Below, piece after piece: positions 1 to 11,294 of a stretch of 64,000 bases of DNA. Source of the stretch: Schistosoma mansoni (taxonomy: Eukaryota > Platyhelminthes > Trematoda > Strigeidida > Schistosomatidae); the NCBI RefSeq assembly GCF_000237925.1, contig NW_017386046.1:496001-560000 (forward strand), read 5' to 3'. The stretch's first letter is position 1. Each line of letters starts with the position of its first letter. A model generated the notes under the pieces. It was not told the origin of the DNA, made no database searches, and saw only the letters and a list, made by a program, of their open reading frames with translations. A program made the translations under genes and the position numbers.

Positions 1-509
1 TTTGTTCGTAGTTGAGACATGTCAAGTAGATGAATCCATATCAACACTGAATTTAAATACATTTGAACATGTCGATTAGCCATAATCAGAAGTGAAAGTA
101 AGACATCTACATAAGAGTTGATACATATCAATAGCGAATAAGCAACTTTCGGGAAATTGTAAACAAGAAATACCAAACTTGCATAAAATCAAACATTTTA
201 AGCATGATAGTTACAACATGACGTTAACCCAGTAAAATTATGATGCAACTGAGAAAACAATGTGTAATTCAGCAGTAGTTTCAACACACTGAAGAACGTT
301 AACCAAGAAGATTAACATAAATGAACATGAAATTTAACAAATAACTGTTATTAGAAAATTCTCACGAATTATTTTATTATAAAGTAGAAATATTCGGTGT
401 AATGGATAACACAAAATACATATTATGCACCAAACTGAAACATATACATGATAGTTTGAAAAGTGTTAAAAGTGTCATTGAAACAGGGAAACATTTGCAA
501 TGAAAATAC
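1..509. other. No gene seen; 3' flank of CFAP20
   Basis: AT-rich sequence downstream of the CFAP20 stop. The only feature noted is TTTATT at 373-378, which reads AATAAA on the minus strand and could be the CFAP20 poly(A) signal. Confidence 0.5.
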
Positions 510-2406
510 CTATGTGTTCCGGTTTACTTGAACAGGGAGGTATAATTTGAACTCTGCAGGGAGCTCTTCCTCCGAATAGAGGCGGTCACAAAAATATATA
601 CGTCTTATTCGACAATTAGCGTGAATCTGAAAATAGGTTTCGAAAAGCGATGTTTTTAAAGTAACAATTTCGCTCTAATAGTCATTGATATATCTTTTGG
701 TGCTACAAAGTATACAACCTCATACAAAACTATTTTTAAGACTTGAAAACTTATTATAAGCATACTAGTTAAGATATTTTTTTATTCTCAATTGCAATGG
801 CTATTGCATCTAGTCAACAGTTAGAAATTAATAGTAAGTGTTAATGCTTCAATAAAGGAGTCCATGATACACGCAGTGGAAAGTAGTTTTCGTGTCAACT
901 GATAACAACCTCAAAGGATTGTTTACATACGGGACTAAAGTAGTGCGTACAGAAATATCAAAATGTTTGGCTTAGGTACAATTAAATAAGGGTTAGTGAC
1001 AAGTATGCATCATATGGATGATGGGTTAAAACTGAAATAGAAATGTGAGTTCTAGTATGGATCTACAGGTAGGGCGCCTACATCAATAAAATTAACATTA
1101 TTCAATGAGAAACTTTGAAGCTTATTAGAATAAAGTATAATGATTATTTGACAGCTCACGAGCACTTAATTTGTTTTTATGTACTGAAAACGTTCTATTT
1201 CACCCATATAACTATTTCCTTACCTGTGCATCCTATTAAAATCGTGCTATTGTGTTCGTGTAAATACAAATCCTGGTCACACTATGCGTGGATTCCATTG
1301 TCACTGGTATAAAATCGTTAGGCTTAAGAGACATTGGTATGTAAATGATTAATGTATATACGTGTCATACATGGAGTCATACACACAGCACATAATCAAT
1401 AAGTGGTGAATCATCAGGAGAACACGCTCCCGACATTCTAACTGGATTGTTTATATCTAATGTGGTTTATGCGCATTAATTTACACATCGTTAACGATTT
1501 TTCGGAAGTAACCAACTTACAAATAATAACCCACTGAAATTACTGCATTATATTCCTATACATTAACTTGCATTTAGATGCGGTTATGTAAGTATCCACA
1601 CACATCTCTTCATTTTCCCTCATATTTTTCGTGTTTTAAGCATCGTAAGCCTAATACTTACCACTTTCCGTGACATCGCGTAACATAACAAGTGCTGATA
1701 AAACCACTTTAGAGGGAATCTAATTCCTTAATAACAAGTAATTTCATTCTAAAATCATATGAAAATGCATCTGGCAACATGCTTGAAATTAGATCTTATT
1801 TTAATGGTCATTACAAACCTGAACTCGCAGCACCTCGACGAAATTAGTCCCGTATGCACGCTTTGTAAAGTCTGCAACGTTGAAGTAAATGTTATTCCAG
1901 TTGGCTTCCAAACGGAGAGGCATGGTGCAAATAAATGGCTTTACTCGAGTAGTGCTCTGGTAGTTACTGGCCCTAAAACGTCTCTTAACACCCTCGTCAT
2001 CAAGGATCTAATACACAATAAAGTGAGCAATCAAATGACATACCTGAATTTCAAACGTAAAGTACTTATTGAGATTTTTTACAATTAACACTAGGAAAGG
2101 TAATTTAATGCCCAGTGCTTTTCTAGGATCTGCAGGACAAGATATATAAGTGTTTCTACATCAACTATATAAGGACTACACAAGATGAACCATACGAAAC
2201 ATTGCTTCCTAATAATTCCAAGACCAATGACTGGATTTCATTATCTGTAATTCTTTTGATATGACCGTTACGAACCTAGTTAGGTTTAAATGTTTAAAAA
2301 TCAAACTGAATATGATAGAAACCTTTTTGTCCCAAATCTGCAGAGGTTTTGTCCCAACACTGAATAGTATAGATAAAAACCCACTCTGGAATGTATTCCT
2401 GAACAT
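510..2406 (-). CDS. CFAP20: CFAP20/BUG22 cilia- and flagella-associated protein, complete, 5 exons
   Basis: Exons (minus strand): 2406-2323, 2275-2196, 2155-2044, 2007-1819, 626-510. They join in frame (84+80+112+189+117 = 582 nt) to give 193 aa, the same length as human CFAP20. The protein starts [20 protein letters not shown] and carries [51 protein letters not shown] and [13 protein letters not shown], all near-identical to the animal family. All junctions are GT-AG; introns are 47, 40, 36 and 1192 nt. The C-terminal tail VNRNT replaces the usual NKAKQ. CFAP20 is an inner-junction protein of axonemal doublet microtubules and acts in cilium stability and motility; in a fluke this means flame cells, larval cilia and sperm. 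A candidate poly(A) signal lies at 378-373, about 130 nt past the stop. Confidence 0.96.
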
Positions 2407-2885
2407 TTGTGTAGCGTACAGTTAATGAACGCGCTTTAACAAATGAAGACATAACCAAGACCAACTAATCCCTGCAAAAAGAGAACTTTTAGGGTCTGAA
2501 GAGTTCGGAAAGTCATTAATGAACAATAAGAAGAGGAATAGTCGAAATTATGGGTCTTGTGACCCTCCACTTGTTATGTAAATTCCGTTTGACAAAGTCA
2601 CATCAGTCACGAGTTTATATCCATAGTGTTTAGTTCAAGAAGAGAAGTACGATGAAAAACCTTATTCAGCGCCTCGGAGAACTTCATGGAACAATTTGTA
2701 CTCGACTGTTGTGTCTCAGTGAGATGATCTATCTACTCAAGGTAGCCGACAGGTACGTGTCAAAGCATCTACAGAGCAGAAAATCGTGTCGTGAAAATGG
2801 ATTTGCTGAGAATTTAATGGCGAAGAGACTGACTAGTAACTCTTTTCATGGCCTGTACTACTGCTAAGAGCAAACAAACCGGTCA
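2407..2885. promoter_or_regulatory. CFAP20 upstream region, abutting an RTE element
   Basis: About 480 bp between the CFAP20 start codon (minus strand) and the open frame of an RTE retrotransposon (plus strand). The CFAP20 promoter or 5' UTR must lie here or within the retroelement. A small open frame at 2652-2867 has no recognisable domain and may be 5' sequence of the retroelement. No TATA box or binding site could be assigned. Confidence 0.35.
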
Positions 2886-5045
2886 GTGGTAAGACTCTCC
2901 CTTATTGTTACCCCTTTTGTGTGCGAATTCCAGAAACAACTGAGTTCACATTTAGGCGGTTCTGTAAACGAGACTGACCCAGATGCTGCTTGGAAAGACA
3001 CACGAACAGCTGTGGAAACAGCAGTCACATCTATTAGTTATTTAAATCATAGGGTTCCAAAAAACCAGTGGATTTCTTCTAAGTCTATTTCACTGATGGA
3101 TTCGCGTAAACTCATCCCATCAGGCTCTGAACATGACGAAGAGCGTAAACAAATTAGATCTAGGTTAAATAAAAGTCTGAGGAACGATCGTGAGCAGTGG
3201 TGGGCAACGAAAGCAAAAGAGATGGAAAAGGCAGCGGCTGTAGGCAACACCAGGCAACTATTCAGACTAATAAAAGAAACTGGAATTAGGAAGTCAAGTG
3301 TAAGTGAGACAATCTCGGAAAAAGACGGAACCCTTATCTGCTCTCAACCCAAACGTTTAGAACGATGGGCGGAACACTTTAAGGAACAGTTTAGCTGGCC
3401 TTCAGCTACTGCACAACTACCCACTATTCACAGAAAACCTGAATGGAACATTGAAGTAGGCCCCCCGACCCTACTTGAAGTTCAAAAGGCTATAGGTAAT
3501 CTGAAACGAGGAAGAGCAGCTGGTCCAGATGGATTGGCTCCAGAGGTCTTTAAATATGGTGGTCCAATTTTAGCGATTAGGTTGACTAATATTCTGGCTA
3601 AAATCTGGGAGACGGACGTAATCCCATCCGACTGGTCACAATCACTTATTGTCCCAATATATAAAAAGGGGTCAAAATCATTCTGCGATAACCATAGAGG
3701 GATTAGTCTGACTAACATAGTATCTAAAATACTAGCCTCAATAATTATCAGGCGCCTAACTAAGACTCGTGAACTGCAAACACGAGAAAATCAGGCTGGC
3801 TTCAGACATGGTCCTGGCTGTATCGACCACATATTCACCATTCGTCAAGTTTTAGAGCACAGACACGCTTATCGGCGTCCGACAATGATAGTTTTTCTTG
3901 ACTTGAAAGCAGCATTTGACTCTGTAGACCGAGAGGTTCTGTGGCAGTGTCTGTCATTAAAAGGTGTACCTGAGAAGTACATAAACCTTGTGAAGGCTCT
4001 TTACTCGAACACTACCAGTCGAGTAAGAGCTTATGGCGAACTGTCATATGATTTTACAACCTCAAGTGGTGTACGTCAAGGCTGTCCACTATCCCCTTTT
4101 TTGTTTAACTTCATTATAGACCTGTTGCTGGAAATAACACTCTCGTCGACTGAATTTACAGGAATTGATGTCCTACCAGGGGGACCACTAAGCGACTTAG
4201 AATACGCAGATGACATAGTCCTGTTTGGTGAAGACGCTGACAAAATGCAGAGTCTTCTGTTGGAACTCAGTAATAATGCCAGGATGTTTGGGATGCGTTT
4301 CTCCCCATCCAAATGTAAATTGTTACTCCAAGACTGGCCTGCGTCAACACCTGAACTAAGGATAGGGAGTGAAGTAGTCGAACGCGTGGACAACTTCACT
4401 TGTCTTGGAAGTCTGATCAGTCCTAATGGGTTGGTGTCTGACGAAATCTCTGCACGGATTCAAAAAGCTCGTTTGGCTTTTGCCAACTTACATCACCTAT
4501 GGCGAAGACGAGATATCCGTCTATCAATTAAGGGACGAGTATACTGCGCATCAGTTCGCTCTGTTCTACTTTACGGCTGTGAAACATGGCCATTAAGAGT
4601 AGAAGATACTCGTAGGTTACTAGTATTTGACCACAGATGTCTTAGAAATATTGCTCGCATCTGCTGGGATCACCGGGTAAGTAATAGTGAGGTTAGACAC
4701 AGGGTATTAGGGAACGATGGTAAATCAGTTGATGAGGTTGTGAATCTTCATCGACTGAGATGGTTAGGCCATGTGTTACGTATGCCTGAACACCGATTAC
4801 CACGACGCTCTATGCTGACTAGTATTGGGGATGGTTGGAAGAGAGTTAGGGGCGGCCAAAACAAAACATGGCATCAGTGTTTGAAGTCACTAACTTCTAG
4901 CCTGAGCCATGTTGGCAGATGCAGACTACCTGGTTGGGGTCCGCGTGACTATCGTAACCAATGGTTGGAGACTCTAGGTGACATGGCTCAGAATCGATCA
5001 CAATGGCGTAGGTGTATACACTCTTTATCTTCCCTTAAACTATGA
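2886..5045 (+). CDS. Reverse transcriptase of RTE-type LINE, endonuclease missing
   Basis: 719 codons without a stop. It opens at GTG; no upstream ATG is in frame, so the true start is lost or lies in the missing 5' part. The reverse-transcriptase fingers and palm are clear: GRAAGPDGLAPEVFKYGG, HRGISLTNIVSKILA, a catalytic Asp in VFLDLKAAFDSVD (about residue 339), SGVRQGCPLSPFLFNFIIDL and the YADD box at residues 440-443. The C-terminal part has GCETWPLR and RLRWLGHVLRMPEHRLPRR, typical of RTE and related LINEs. It would copy LINE RNA into DNA at a nicked target. RTE proteins usually carry an APE-type endonuclease of about 230 aa ahead of this region; none is present, so the protein is unlikely to support autonomous insertion. 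Confidence 0.88.
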   Translation: MVRLSLIVTPFVCEFQKQLSSHLGGSVNETDPDAAWKDTRTAVETAVTSISYLNHRVPKNQWISSKSISLMDSRKLIPSGSEHDEERKQIRSRLNKSLRNDREQWWATKAKEMEKAAAVGNTRQLFRLIKETGIRKSSVSETISEKDGTLICSQPKRLERWAEHFKEQFSWPSATAQLPTIHRKPEWNIEVGPPTLLEVQKAIGNLKRGRAAGPDGLAPEVFKYGGPILAIRLTNILAKIWETDVIPSDWSQSLIVPIYKKGSKSFCDNHRGISLTNIVSKILASIIIRRLTKTRELQTRENQAGFRHGPGCIDHIFTIRQVLEHRHAYRRPTMIVFLDLKAAFDSVDREVLWQCLSLKGVPEKYINLVKALYSNTTSRVRAYGELSYDFTTSSGVRQGCPLSPFLFNFIIDLLLEITLSSTEFTGIDVLPGGPLSDLEYADDIVLFGEDADKMQSLLLELSNNARMFGMRFSPSKCKLLLQDWPASTPELRIGSEVVERVDNFTCLGSLISPNGLVSDEISARIQKARLAFANLHHLWRRRDIRLSIKGRVYCASVRSVLLYGCETWPLRVEDTRRLLVFDHRCLRNIARICWDHRVSNSEVRHRVLGNDGKSVDEVVNLHRLRWLGHVLRMPEHRLPRRSMLTSIGDGWKRVRGGQNKTWHQCLKSLTSSLSHVGRCRLPGWGPRDYRNQWLETLGDMAQNRSQWRRCIHSLSSLKL

Positions 5046-5235
5046 GATTAAAATTGCTTTATATCTCTCTTCCTTCCTGTACTATATCCTTATATACAAC
5101 CTTTCTTTATATACTACCACCACTAAATTAATTACTTCTATGAATCCGGTGTTCATCTTGTTGTGCTAACGAGGTATGGCAACTTGGACCGATGCATAAA
5201 TGTGCGTGGTCCTACGTTGTCGCTGACTGACTTGT
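2886..5235 (+). mobile_element. RTE-clade non-LTR retrotransposon (SR2/SR3-like), 5' truncated, RT frame open
   Basis: The element holds an uninterrupted reverse-transcriptase frame (2886-5045) followed by about 190 bp of 3' UTR. The UTR ends in a conserved block (about 5160-5235, with GGACCGATGCATA and CCTACGTTGT). That same 3' block recurs at 35205-35280, 40227-40290, 45060-45125 and, inverted, at 47373-47440, which marks it as the family 3' terminus. The 5' boundary is unclear. No endonuclease domain lies upstream in frame, so the copy is probably 5' truncated, as expected of target-primed reverse transcription. Confidence 0.85.
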
Positions 5236-5264
5236 GTACAGGTACTTTTCTCCTCTTACCATTC

Positions 5265-6290
5265 AGCGGGTAGTTTTCCCTTGACTGAGGAGTGGTAGAA
5301 GAGAATAGCAAGACGGAGCAAAGAAGGATTGCGAACTTCTTCTGGATTCCGGCCAAACAGCATCTGAACCAGAAGGTTTGTGAGGGCTTAAAGAACTCAG
5401 AGTTTCTTTGATTTTGAGAGGCTCGAACGTTAGGAAACTCAGGTCAGCATGGTAAAAGACGAGACGACAGTCATTATACAACAGCCTTCTAGAGTGAGAA
5501 TTCTTGGAATGTAATCCTTTTGCCAGAAGCTTAGCGATCACTTTCCTGAAGCTACATATCGTTTTGGAGTCCTGGTGTAGAACATTCAACGTGGTGTATA
5601 CCTTCTTCATAAAATTGCAAGAAAACTTATAGTCATATTCCACAGACTTCGTTAAATGAGACCGGTGACATTTTCTGAGTTTAAGAAAAAATATTTGTCT
5701 CAGTATAAATACAAATGTGTCTGACTTCGTTCATGTCGTGCCGTCCTTGGTCAAGGTGTATCTGTGTGAGATATTACCGTGTGAATATACCATGGGACGA
5801 CATGTACTTGTAGAAAGAAATGAGAATGGTGAGAGATTTGAGAACCTATGTGCAACCAACAAATTGGTTATAGGCGGAACAGTATTCCCACACAAACGCA
5901 TTCACAAAACTACATGGGTCTCACTGGATCGCACTGCACAGAACCAGATCGATCACATTCGCTTCAGTAAACACTTCAGAAGGCCAGTGGAAGATGTGAG
6001 AACCAGGAGAGGAGCTGACATGGCTACAAATCACCACCTGGTAGTTGCCAAGATGAAACTGAAGCTAAGGAAGCACTGGTCTCATTTAACGAAGTCTGTA
6101 GAATATGACTATAAGTTTCCTACACTGGCGTTTTAGTCTCCCATCATGGTGGTCAGGTCCTTTCCTGAACACATCACTACGATCGACCCCAGCCTCGTAT
6201 AAAACCGATCTTTATCGTCGTCGCTGCAATCATTAGTAGGCGCATCACACTGGATAACATTCATTGTGATTTCCTCCTTTTGTTTGGAAG
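5265..6290 (-). pseudogene. Rearranged LINE endonuclease remnant with internal inversion
   Basis: Three neighbouring segments belong to one APE-type endonuclease region. Minus strand 6285-6120 reads MNVIQCDAPTND and ends at MMGD followed by a stop. Plus strand about 5760-6117 reads MGRHVLVERNENGERF, TTWVSLDRTAQNQIDHI and RGADMATNHHLVVAKMK. Minus strand 5665-5265 continues past the endonuclease with EYDYKF and degenerate downstream sequence. The first and third pieces share a strand and the middle one is flipped. A 43-bp inverted repeat (5623-5665 and 6076-6118) marks one breakpoint. The SDHH-type catalytic motif is TNHH here, so the domain is inactive. It is from a different LINE family than the 2886-5045 frame, or a diverged one. 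Confidence 0.72.
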
Positions 6291-6639
6291 CTACTCTGAT
6301 GACCATGAGTTATTGTGACTCCCATCCTGTAAGCGCTTCAAATACTTCTTTGGACAGCATCGGAGCAACTACCTGACTGCGCTGAGTATTTTGTTCTTCG
6401 CGGCTCGAGTGCATCTCTCCTTGATCGACCATCATCTATCCAGCTTGGGTCCAATGGGTTAAACTGATTATGAGCACCACCAGGTTGTATCTTCCCACAT
6501 CCGTAACTATTTGATTAGTCCTCCCGGTTTCCCACATTTTCCAGATATTTGGCAAGTCTATATTAATTGCCGCCTTAGTTTTCAGAAGATGTTAGGCCTC
6601 GTGAATTCCTATGAACATCAGCCTTCATCATAAGGTGTC

Positions 6640-6840
6640 ATAATGCCTCTAAAAGAAGATTCTTCAACTCGAAAGGCTGGGATTAAGGGGTTAAATTTGT
6701 TTATTCCAGTTAGTGTGTTTGGCGACGCCGTTTTCTATGGGATAGGGTTGCTTGCCCCATGACCAGCCCTCGTCACGTACCTACCCCTGGGATCGACAGT
6801 AACCCCAGGACAGCTATAGGAGGAGCTATAACGAATTAAA
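6640..6840. repeat. GC-richer repeat block, family not identified
   Basis: A locally GC-rich block (GGCGACGCCGTTTTC, CTACCCCTGGGATCGAC, ACCCCAGGACAGC) that stands out from the AT-rich surroundings. It resembles dispersed retroelement-derived sequence but no coding frame or terminal repeat is visible. Confidence 0.35.
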
Positions 6841-6844
6841 TCTA

Positions 6845-7120
6845 TAGCCTTATTGTGGTGTGTGCTACTGATGTCGATAGATATAAGTAGTATGTATCGC
6901 CAGCCGAAAGTGAAACACCTGGAGGCAGGAGATTAAGAAAAATCGCGAACAGAGGATGATCGGTGGGAAAATGAAGAAACAATGAAGTCTGAGACGATTG
7001 ACTGACATTTTGCAAATGAATTACTGTATGATCCTTAGATTTTACCAAGATATTCCTTAATTTTGTATTCAAATACACTTGACTGTCTCCACCTGTGTTC
7101 TCGTTCACTACATTATATCC
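6845..7120. repeat. Copy of dispersed repeat A (pairs with 15715-15900)
   Basis: The segment TATGTATCGCCAGCCG followed by AACACCTGGAGGCAGGAGATT aligns by eye with TATGTAGCGCCAATCG and AACACCTGCCACCAGAAGATT at about 15757-15800, with similarity on both sides. The copies are clearly diverged, so this is an old repeat. The short frames inside are not conserved between copies. Confidence 0.5.
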
Positions 7121-7129
7121 CTTATATCA

Positions 7130-9530
7130 GTGGTTTTCCAAGTGTCCTCTTATCTCCAGAGTTACCTCAATATTATGCGAAAATGCGCTAAGAGGTGACG
7201 AGGAATAAGAACATATGTACAAACCATTTTGATTTCAACGCCTTCCCAGGTATCTAAATGACCATTGTAGCTCAGCGTGTTCTTACCGAACTCATAGGCG
7301 AAAAAATAGAAAAGTGGCAAAACACTCTGCCATTATTCCTAACCTGTGACTACCTCGAATCCCAAGCAAACCATTCGTTGAAGATAACAGCTAGTGATAT
7401 GACCTAAAAGTTACATAAAAGTATCTTAAATACTTCCAAAATCGGGCAAAGCAATATTTAAAGACTTCACACAGTCTTCATTAAATCTGTAATCATGCCT
7501 AAGCCATGAGGACCTGTTTGTGAGGTTAGTTATTTCTTGTGAAAGGTACATTAGACGACTACTAGAGCACTCTATGGACGTTTAATTTGCATTAGTACTG
7601 GTAGTTTTAAAGGTCAAACCTGTCTACAATATGTGATAGTAGGTCAATTGGTGACTCAATAGTGATAAAGCGAATACTAAGAAGTTACCATGAGTTTTAG
7701 AGATCTATAACTCGTTATCTAAATGAGTCAGGGGAACTCAGGGAACATACCATATGTGCTCAACAGCTAGGGATGAAATCCATAGAGAATCCAAATACTA
7801 TTCAGTTTCCCTAACGAAGCGATCAATCCTAGGATCTATAGTGGTCCAAACGATGTCTTAATCAAAATATAGTAGTGCCCAAAACAAACAGTAATACGTC
7901 AATGAAAAAACAAAGTGACGCACAAAGACAAAATTGTAGATAACGAGCAATAAAACTTGTCACAAACAACAAGTAAAGAGTACTTCTGCCGCTACTTTTG
8001 TAAACATCTTGAAGTCCGAAAAGTTGGCAAATATTCTTCTTCGTGCTAAGCGTCGATAACATGAAGAAACGCATAAGTTCAACAGTATTTGTTGAGGAGC
8101 AATTCAAATTAATAATTTCATGTGATGGATAGTCGCCTAAAGGTTACACAGCAATACTATAGACAACGATAAAACAGTTATTAATAGACACGACATCAGG
8201 ATAATAGTTAGGATACGGACGTTGTGAACGATATAGTGATGATAACCGCATACAATCTGAAGACTGGAAATTAGTATGTAAAATACACACAACAAAACGA
8301 GCAACATACTACATGAATGCAATGGGCTAGTCATAATAAACCACAGCAGTGAAGGGATTTCTTTCATATTTGCACATGAGCATATAAAGATGCATCTTGG
8401 AAATGTTTACAATAGCTAGTTGAGAAGCAACAATGATCACCCGGTCCACTACTCGAACATAGATTCAGTCAAGCAAGACATTATCATCAACAGTCCAGGA
8501 TCACATAACAATAAGACTGAATCAATAAGATAAATCTGAGCCGGAGTTAAGTAAGCGAGCTTAAGTCAAAGAAAATTACGAAACACGGACATACGGCTAA
8601 ACTGTTCATCGGTAAAAATTATCATGAACGAAACGGAAGGGAAAACTCAATCAATCCCAACTCTGTCATGTAAGATACTTGGATGGGATTTTAAGAGCAT
8701 TCATTCTATTAAAATGATTAGGTATATGAAGTCACACAGCCAAATGAAGTTATGATATTTCAGTGTGCCTTAAAAAGTATCACTGTAAAACTCCTATTTA
8801 GAAATTACGAGGGTTAAAGGGTGGCCAACGTTAACCCTGTGGTGTTTGAGGTCAGGATTTTATACAAGCAAGATATTTTTAAACATACTGCCATTCAACA
8901 GCGTGAGTTGGTGTATGCGAAAAAATATTGTTGGGTATATGTATGGATTTAAAGTTTAAAAAATATGGCCCAAGATATAATTGTTGTTACATTAATACAA
9001 TTTTTGACGGTTATAATTTACCATATACTGTGCTGACGAATCATAGTAGTGTTGAAAAGCATGACGAAACAAATATCACCACATACAAAACAGTGAATAA
9101 CATACAAATTAAGCTTATGCATGAGTGTCACTACGCCATTAGAAGTAATGATGGAGACGAATAAAAAAGTTGTCCCTAAAAATTGCGATTAGAATCCATA
9201 CCAAGACACAGGGAACTTATACAAATGGTGAAAAAGGAAACAGAAAATCGATTGATGAAGTAAATGAAGCACCCCAGACCATGTATATATCTTCATCTAT
9301 GTGTGGCTTTTGAACCGTCTTAGGTTGAGAAGTTAGAAACTAGGTCTTTGGAAGTTGTCGGATGAAGATTACTAGTTGCATCGGCGGCTGCGTTCATGGG
9401 ACTTGGTGCAAAGTTAAGTGATCATTCAGGAAGTTTTGTATCACTTCTCGTAATTACCAAAATCCCGGTACTTGGTCTTCATGCAGAGATAACAAACCGG
9501 AGCTTGATCAGATCAAAACTACGCTCTTCT
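7130..9530. other. No gene recognised; old repeat-like sequence
   Basis: AT-rich sequence. Parts of about 8440-8720 resemble 16320-16600 (shared blocks around a TCAACAGTCC/TCAATAGTCC segment and a TTTTAAGAGC/CTTTAAGAGT segment), which suggests the same long decayed repeat lies in both places. The small hydrophobic frames on the minus strand (7862-8367) show no domain. Confidence 0.4.
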
Positions 9531-9534
9531 TTGT

Positions 9535-9800
9535 GGCGTACAAAGCATTTCTCAATTCTTCTTATGAAATTGTATTGAAGCAAAATGTGTACTCAATTTA
9601 GTCGTTTCTAATTTGAAAAATGAAACAAACTTTATAGAGATCACTAAATACCTTGAACGGTACAGCTTATGCTATACAGTCTAATTTTTCTTTATCACAA
9701 AATAACGTACTAAGCAGCAAAATAACGGTCAGTCAATAGGTGTCCCGTACTTAGGAATCAATAACAGTATTCCCAACAAGACGGTATCAAATGTTATAAT
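9535..9800. repeat. Copy of dispersed repeat B (pairs with 16010-16240)
   Basis: GGTACAGCTTATGCTATACAG at 9659 onward matches GGTACAGCCTGTGCTACACAG at about 16107 onward. The similarity extends through TTAGGAATCAATA / TGAGAATCAATA downstream and TGTGTACTCAATTTAG / TGTGTCAATTTAG upstream. Divergence is moderate and no terminal repeats were seen. Confidence 0.55.
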
Positions 9801-10389
9801 AGTATATATTCTGAAAATAGTAATTACAGAATTCACGCCAGTTTACAGGCATGGTCAATTTGATATAAATAGCGACATTAGGTGTAGAGAACAAACACGT
9901 GATATAAGATTGTTTTAAGTTTGCTAGCTCAGCAATTGTTCAGGTAGTACAATCATGACATGTATTATAGCAATCCAACGCATATCTATCTTCGTGGATT
10001 CGAGCAGTCGTTTCCATCATGAAATCGAAGATCAACAGTTGTCAGCGGAATCACTCCATAACTTTGTGTTAAGTCTAACAAGCATTCTTCCTGCTACATC
10101 TCCCTATTGCTCTTAGACTACATTGGGGAGTTGTGCTCCTCAATATCTACAAAGTTGGTTTACGTAAGGTTATCTGAATCGATTAAGATTGTCTACTTCC
10201 TTCCATTCTTGATGATAGTGAAGCATTTGTTCGCCTGCTGCACTACGTAAGTAAATCCTCTACATAGGTGTTGGGAAGTCTGACTGGTTGCATCTTAGGA
10301 ACAGCGACGAATTTTACACGCACTTAGACTTCTGCTTATTTAGTCCATGGTGGATATTAGTGAAGATACTAAAAGCTTTATACTCTTCG

Positions 10390-11170
10390 TATGTCTAGCT
10401 TACCTTTTGCAAGGGCACATGACATCAGCGTGTATAGCTCGACTTCTTGTGGGCCAAAAGGTAGGTTTGACGGGGTTAAACTTGCTACATAAACAACATC
10501 GGTATGTGTGGATTCCAAATCTTTCTTGACGTTGGAATGGGCATTCAGTGGTGTTAAAAGCTAATACTCTCTCCAACTTGTTTTTCCTAGCCATTCCATG
10601 ACCAAGACTTTTAGTTGCCCTTCGATTCACACCACTAGTTCTTTTCTGACCGATGTTAAGTCGTTTTGTTGGTATAATGGATGATAAGGGTGTGAGCAAA
10701 CTTCCTAAGTAGGCTTGATTGAAACAGTGAATTTCTGCCGGAAGTAATAGTGGACGTTACACCGAAGTAGGAAACTTATCCATCTAGAAATACCTTGTCA
10801 GTGTTTACGACTGATATGTCTTTTATAGGAAATACAGTCAGCCACCCGGTAAAACAGTCCACAGCGGTCCAAATTAAATCGTCACTACAGGGCATAATAC
10901 AACATTGTGAATGTGTTGAAACCGTTGCTCTGGAAGGTTAACCTGGACAGTCTTGGTGTAATTTACCTGTTGGTCTCAATACGATGGCACTGTATGGGAT
11001 TCAGTGTCGATATGTCTATGTCTGCCTTCATTTTGTTAAGGAAGAACCTTGAAGAAATTAATTTGGCGATAACGAGAACTCCAAGATAAAACAACGAGTG
11101 AAGATGACCGGAAGCTCCTCGGAAAAAAAGTCGATCAACTCCATTACATATGTCGAAAACGATCGTGAAC
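10390..11170 (-). pseudogene. Decayed Ty3/gypsy integrase (zinc-binding and core domains)
   Basis: Read on the minus strand, with stops and frame breaks, this stretch gives first a zinc-binding-like region (VIAKLISSRFFLNKMKAD, then IQCHRIETNR). The catalytic-core pattern follows at about 10890-10660: DLIWTAVDCFTGWLTVFPIK, then VSYFGVTSTITSGRNSLFQS. This is the order and spacing of a gypsy-type integrase (H..C..C, then D..TGW, then FG..ITSD-like). The second catalytic Asp, expected after TITS, is replaced by Gly. It is an old insertion on the strand opposite to the young LTR element that begins at 11295, and is not part of it. Confidence 0.7.
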
Positions 11171-11294
11171 TCTGCCGTGGTTGTTGGAGTGTCTCTCAAC
11201 CTTAACTCAACTCGGTAGGTTTGAAGATCAAGATCATTTACTTTCAGTCATGGACTTTCCCGAAAGTTGATTCATCTCTATAACTCCATCTACT

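Noticed and set aside
1759-2088. 109-codon plus-strand frame upstream of the RTE element
   Set aside because: It is the antisense of CFAP20 exons 3 and 4; the minus-strand reading matches a conserved family.
7862-8367. Two hydrophobic minus-strand frames that look like membrane segments
   Set aside because: AT-rich antisense sequence gives leucine and isoleucine runs by chance; there are no splice sites, conserved motif or neighbouring exon.
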